From Betaproteobacteria bacterium RIFCSPLOWO2_02_FULL_62_17 (GTDB lineage Bacteria; Pseudomonadota; Gammaproteobacteria; Burkholderiales; SG8-39), in NCBI GenBank assembly GCA_001770355.1, contig MEQV01000257.1, forward strand, positions 1 through 23,589: DNA of 23,589 nucleotides. The letters are read 5' to 3'. A program made the translations under genes and the position numbers. Below the pieces are notes generated by a model. The model was given only the letters and a program-made list of their open reading frames with translations, was not told the origin of the DNA and did no database searches. This document shows, one piece after another, positions 21,846-23,589 of this stretch; positions within the stretch are counted from its first letter, which is position 1; the number at the start of each line of letters is the position of its first letter.

Positions 21846-21872
21846 ACCCCGGTCGCGAAAGCCTTGCGGGGT
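21846..21872 (-). promoter_or_regulatory. Inverted repeat 2 in the rpsJ-rplC spacer
   Basis: ACCCCG (21846-21851) and CGGGGT (21867-21872) pair as a 6-bp stem with a 15-nt loop. The structure ends about 20 nt before the rplC ATG, close to the ribosome-binding site. It could modulate rplC translation. It is a small structure and may be chance in GC-rich sequence. Confidence 0.35.
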
Positions 21873-21903
21873 GCCGACTACAATTGGCCGGCGGTTGAAC
21901 AAT

Positions 21904-21935
21904 TCGAAGCAATGGTTTGGGAACAATTGCTTCGA
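21904..21935 (-). promoter_or_regulatory. Perfect 10-bp inverted repeat after rpsJ
   Basis: TCGAAGCAAT (21904-21913) and ATTGCTTCGA (21926-21935) are exact inverse complements around a 12-nt loop. They start about 20 nt downstream of the rpsJ stop on the minus strand. No T run follows, so a standard terminator is unlikely. AATTGTTC occurs twice nearby in the transcript. The candidate roles are an attenuator, an mRNA processing site or a protein-binding leader for rplC and downstream genes. Confidence 0.6.
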
Positions 21936-21954
21936 CACCGCGAAACTCAAATTT

Positions 21955-22263
21955 TTACAGCTTGATCTCCACATCGACGCCCGCGGGCAGATCAAGTTTC
22001 ATCAAGGCGTCCACCGTCTTGTCGGTGGGATCAATGATGTCCATCAAGCGCAAATGCGTGCGTATTTCGAACTGGTCGCGCGACGTCTTGTTGACGTGCG
22101 GGGAACGCAGGATGTCGAAGCGCTCAATACGCGTCGGCAAAGGCACGGGGCCCTTTACCACGGCGCCGGTGCGCTTGGCGGTATCTACGATTTCAAGCGC
22201 CGACTGATCGATCAGGCGATAATCAAACGCCTTAAGCCTGATACGAATTTTTTGCCCTTGCAT
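21955..22263 (-). CDS. rpsJ: 30S ribosomal protein S10
   Basis: The protein has 102 residues from the ATG at 22263; an in-frame ATG 15 nt upstream is less likely. It reads MQGQKIRIRLKAFDYRLIDQ, then VKGPVPLPTRIERFDILRSPHVNKTSRDQFEIRTH.RL with D.LM.LDLPAGVDVEIKL, matching S10/NusE. It is both a 30S head protein and, as NusE, part of antitermination complexes with NusB. It is the first ribosomal gene of the S10 segment, 134 nt downstream of tuf. Confidence 0.98.
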   Translation of the reverse strand: MQGQKIRIRLKAFDYRLIDQSALEIVDTAKRTGAVVKGPVPLPTRIERFDILRSPHVNKTSRDQFEIRTHLRLMDIIDPTDKTVDALMKLDLPAGVDVEIKL

Positions 22264-22397
22264 AGTGTTCCCGTTCAATAATCCATCATGGCGAACCGGG
22301 GAAAGCCTTTCGAGGTTTCAGAACCTCGCGCCTCTCCGTATCCCGAACCTGTTTCAGACACCTGCAACAGGATCCCTGTCCTAGTCTCGTACTGCTG
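22264..22397 (-). promoter_or_regulatory. tuf-rpsJ leader with two hairpins
   Basis: The 134-nt spacer contains two inverted repeats: CCTGTT/AACAGG (22348-22353 and 22366-22371) and CGAGGTT/AACCTCG (22311-22317 and 22322-22328, loop 4 nt). No T run follows either, so termination between tuf and rpsJ is not indicated. It is the position of the S10 leader in other proteobacteria, where L4 acts. I see no strong promoter here, only weak -10-like sites. Confidence 0.45.
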
Positions 22398-23588
22398 TTA
22401 CTCCATCACTTTGGCCACGACGCCGGCGCCGACGGTCTTGCCGCCCTCGCGAATGGCAAAGCGCAGGCCCTGCTCCATGGCGATCGGGGCAATCAAGGTC
22501 ACCACCATCTTGATGTTATCCCCGGGCATAACCATCTCCGTGCCCGCGGGCAACTCGCAGCTTCCGGTCACATCGGTGGTCCGAAAGTAAAACTGCGGCC
22601 GGTAGCCCGGGAAAAACGGCGTGTGCCGCCCACCCTCGTCCTTCGACAGAACGTACACCTCGCACTCAAACTTGGTGTGCGGGTTGATCGAACCGGGCTT
22701 GGCCAGCACCTGACCGCGCTCCACTTCCTCGCGCTTGGTGCCCCGCAGCAACACCCCGATGTTGTCCCCCGCGCGGCCTTCGTCCAAGAGCTTCCTGAAC
22801 ATCTCCACCCCCGTGCACACGCTCTTCAAGGTGGCCTTCAAGCCCACAATCTCCAGGTCCTCGCCCACCTTGACCACCCCGCGCTCCACCCGCCCGGTCA
22901 CCACCGTGCCGCGCCCGGAGATCGAGAATACATCCTCCACAGGCATCAAAAACGCCCCATCAATGGCTCGCTCTGGCTGCGGAATGTAGTTGTCCAGCGC
23001 ATCGGCCAGCTTCATGATCGACCCCTCACCCATGTCGGAGGGGTCCCCATCGAGCGCCTTCAAGGCACTGCCAATCACTACCGGGGTCTTGTCCCCGGGA
23101 AACTCGTACTTGGTGAGCAACTCGCGAACCTCGATCTCCACCAGTTCCAGCAGTTCGGCGTCATCGACCATGTCCGCCTTGTTCAAATACACCACGATGT
23201 AGGGCACCCCCACCTGGCGCGCCAGCAAGATGTGCTCGCGCGTCTGCGGCATCGGGCCATCGGCCGCGCTCACCACCAGGATCGCCCCGTCCATCTGCGC
23301 AGCCCCTGTGATCATGTTCTTGATGTAATCGGCGTGCCCCGGACAGTCCACGTGCGCGTAGTGCCGGTTCTTGGTCTCATACTCCACGTGCGCCGTATTG
23401 ATGGTGATCCCGCGCGCCTTCTCCTCCGGCGCCGCGTCAATCTGGTCGTAATTCTTCGCCTCACCACCAAACTTCTTGGCCAGCACATGCGTCATCGCCG
23501 CCGTCAAAGTCGTCTTGCCGTGATCCACGTGCCCGATCGTCCCAACGTTCACGTGCGGCTTGGTCCGCTCAAATTTGCTCTTCGCCAT
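22398..23588 (-). CDS. tuf: Translation elongation factor Tu
   Basis: The protein has 396 residues and is complete; its ATG is one base from the window edge, so the ribosome-binding site is not visible. The GTPase motifs are present: GHVDHGKTT (P-loop), RGITINTAHVEY (switch I), DCPGHADY (switch II), NKAD and GSALKA. Domains 2 and 3 follow, with GRGTVVTGRVERG and the C-terminal REGGKTVGAGVV. EF-Tu delivers aminoacyl-tRNA to the A site. Third positions are strongly C/G-rich compared with the neighbouring ribosomal genes. It is expected to follow fusA, with a second tuf copy elsewhere, but neither is in the window. Confidence 0.99.
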   Translation of the reverse strand: MAKSKFERTKPHVNVGTIGHVDHGKTTLTAAMTHVLAKKFGGEAKNYDQIDAAPEEKARGITINTAHVEYETKNRHYAHVDCPGHADYIKNMITGAAQMDGAILVVSAADGPMPQTREHILLARQVGVPYIVVYLNKADMVDDAELLELVEIEVRELLTKYEFPGDKTPVVIGSALKALDGDPSDMGEGSIMKLADALDNYIPQPERAIDGAFLMPVEDVFSISGRGTVVTGRVERGVVKVGEDLEIVGLKATLKSVCTGVEMFRKLLDEGRAGDNIGVLLRGTKREEVERGQVLAKPGSINPHTKFECEVYVLSKDEGGRHTPFFPGYRPQFYFRTTDVTGSCELPAGTEMVMPGDNIKMVVTLIAPIAMEQGLRFAIREGGKTVGAGVVAKVME

Positions 23589-23589
23589 G

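Noticed and set aside
1..23589. CRISPR array, tRNA, rRNA, complete insertion sequence or phage gene
   Set aside because: I looked for regularly spaced repeats, tRNA cloverleaf features, transposase motifs and phage-type genes and saw none. The only dispersed repeat is the two-copy hairpin element.

Overview
The window is a chromosomal segment of a proteobacterium, most likely a betaproteobacterium (Nitrosomonadales-like or an uncultured relative). The evidence is the uninterrupted tuf-S10-spc-alpha ribosomal gene order, the Ala/Lys/Pro-rich C-terminal extension of S3, a four-cysteine S4 of the kind I associate with that group, and the small SWIB protein with a histone-H1-like tail. No phylogeny was run, so the order-level placement is an inference.

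Layout. Positions 1-3790 hold a mixed housekeeping and hypothetical block: an exported-looking SAM methyltransferase and a spermidine-synthase-like enzyme (minus strand), a SWIB-domain protein (plus strand) with its own promoter and terminator, a DUF6279-type lipoprotein (minus strand), and an unrecorded remnant of a DUF423 membrane-protein gene (plus strand). This block is bracketed by two inverted copies of a ~42-bp hairpin element, with the same 10-mer outside each. Positions 3791-7647 hold a periplasmic ankyrin-repeat protein (minus strand). Divergent from it are three plus-strand genes that look like a small catabolic cluster: a 3-hydroxyacyl-CoA-dehydrogenase-type oxidoreductase, a gentisate-1,2-dioxygenase-type cupin and an arylformamidase-like alpha/beta hydrolase. 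A bidirectional terminator at 7666-7692 separates this cluster from the ribosomal block.

Positions 7711-23588, all minus strand, read in transcription order as tuf, rpsJ, rplC, rplD, rplW, rplB, rpsS, rplV, rpsC, rplP, rpmC, rpsQ, rplN, rplX, rplE, rpsN, rpsH, rplF, rplR, rpsE, rpmD, rplO, secY, infA, rpmJ, rpsM, rpsK, rpsD, rpoA, rplQ. All 30 genes are intact. rpmJ (37 codons) was found by direct translation. Together they supply ribosomal proteins, an elongation factor, an initiation factor, the translocon pore and RNA polymerase alpha.

The most informative non-coding signals are in this block. The spc (rpsQ-rplN) and alpha (rpmJ-rpsM) boundaries share a 19-bp motif that contains a perfect TATAAT. 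The rpsJ-rplC spacer is unusually long and carries a perfect 10-bp inverted repeat. A GC-rich palindrome touches the rpsD stop codon. The tuf-rpsJ leader contains two hairpins. I see no CRISPR array, tRNA, rRNA, intact insertion sequence or clear new defence-like system. The best candidates for something undescribed are the bracketing repeat element, the ribosomal regulatory hairpins and the catabolic trio.
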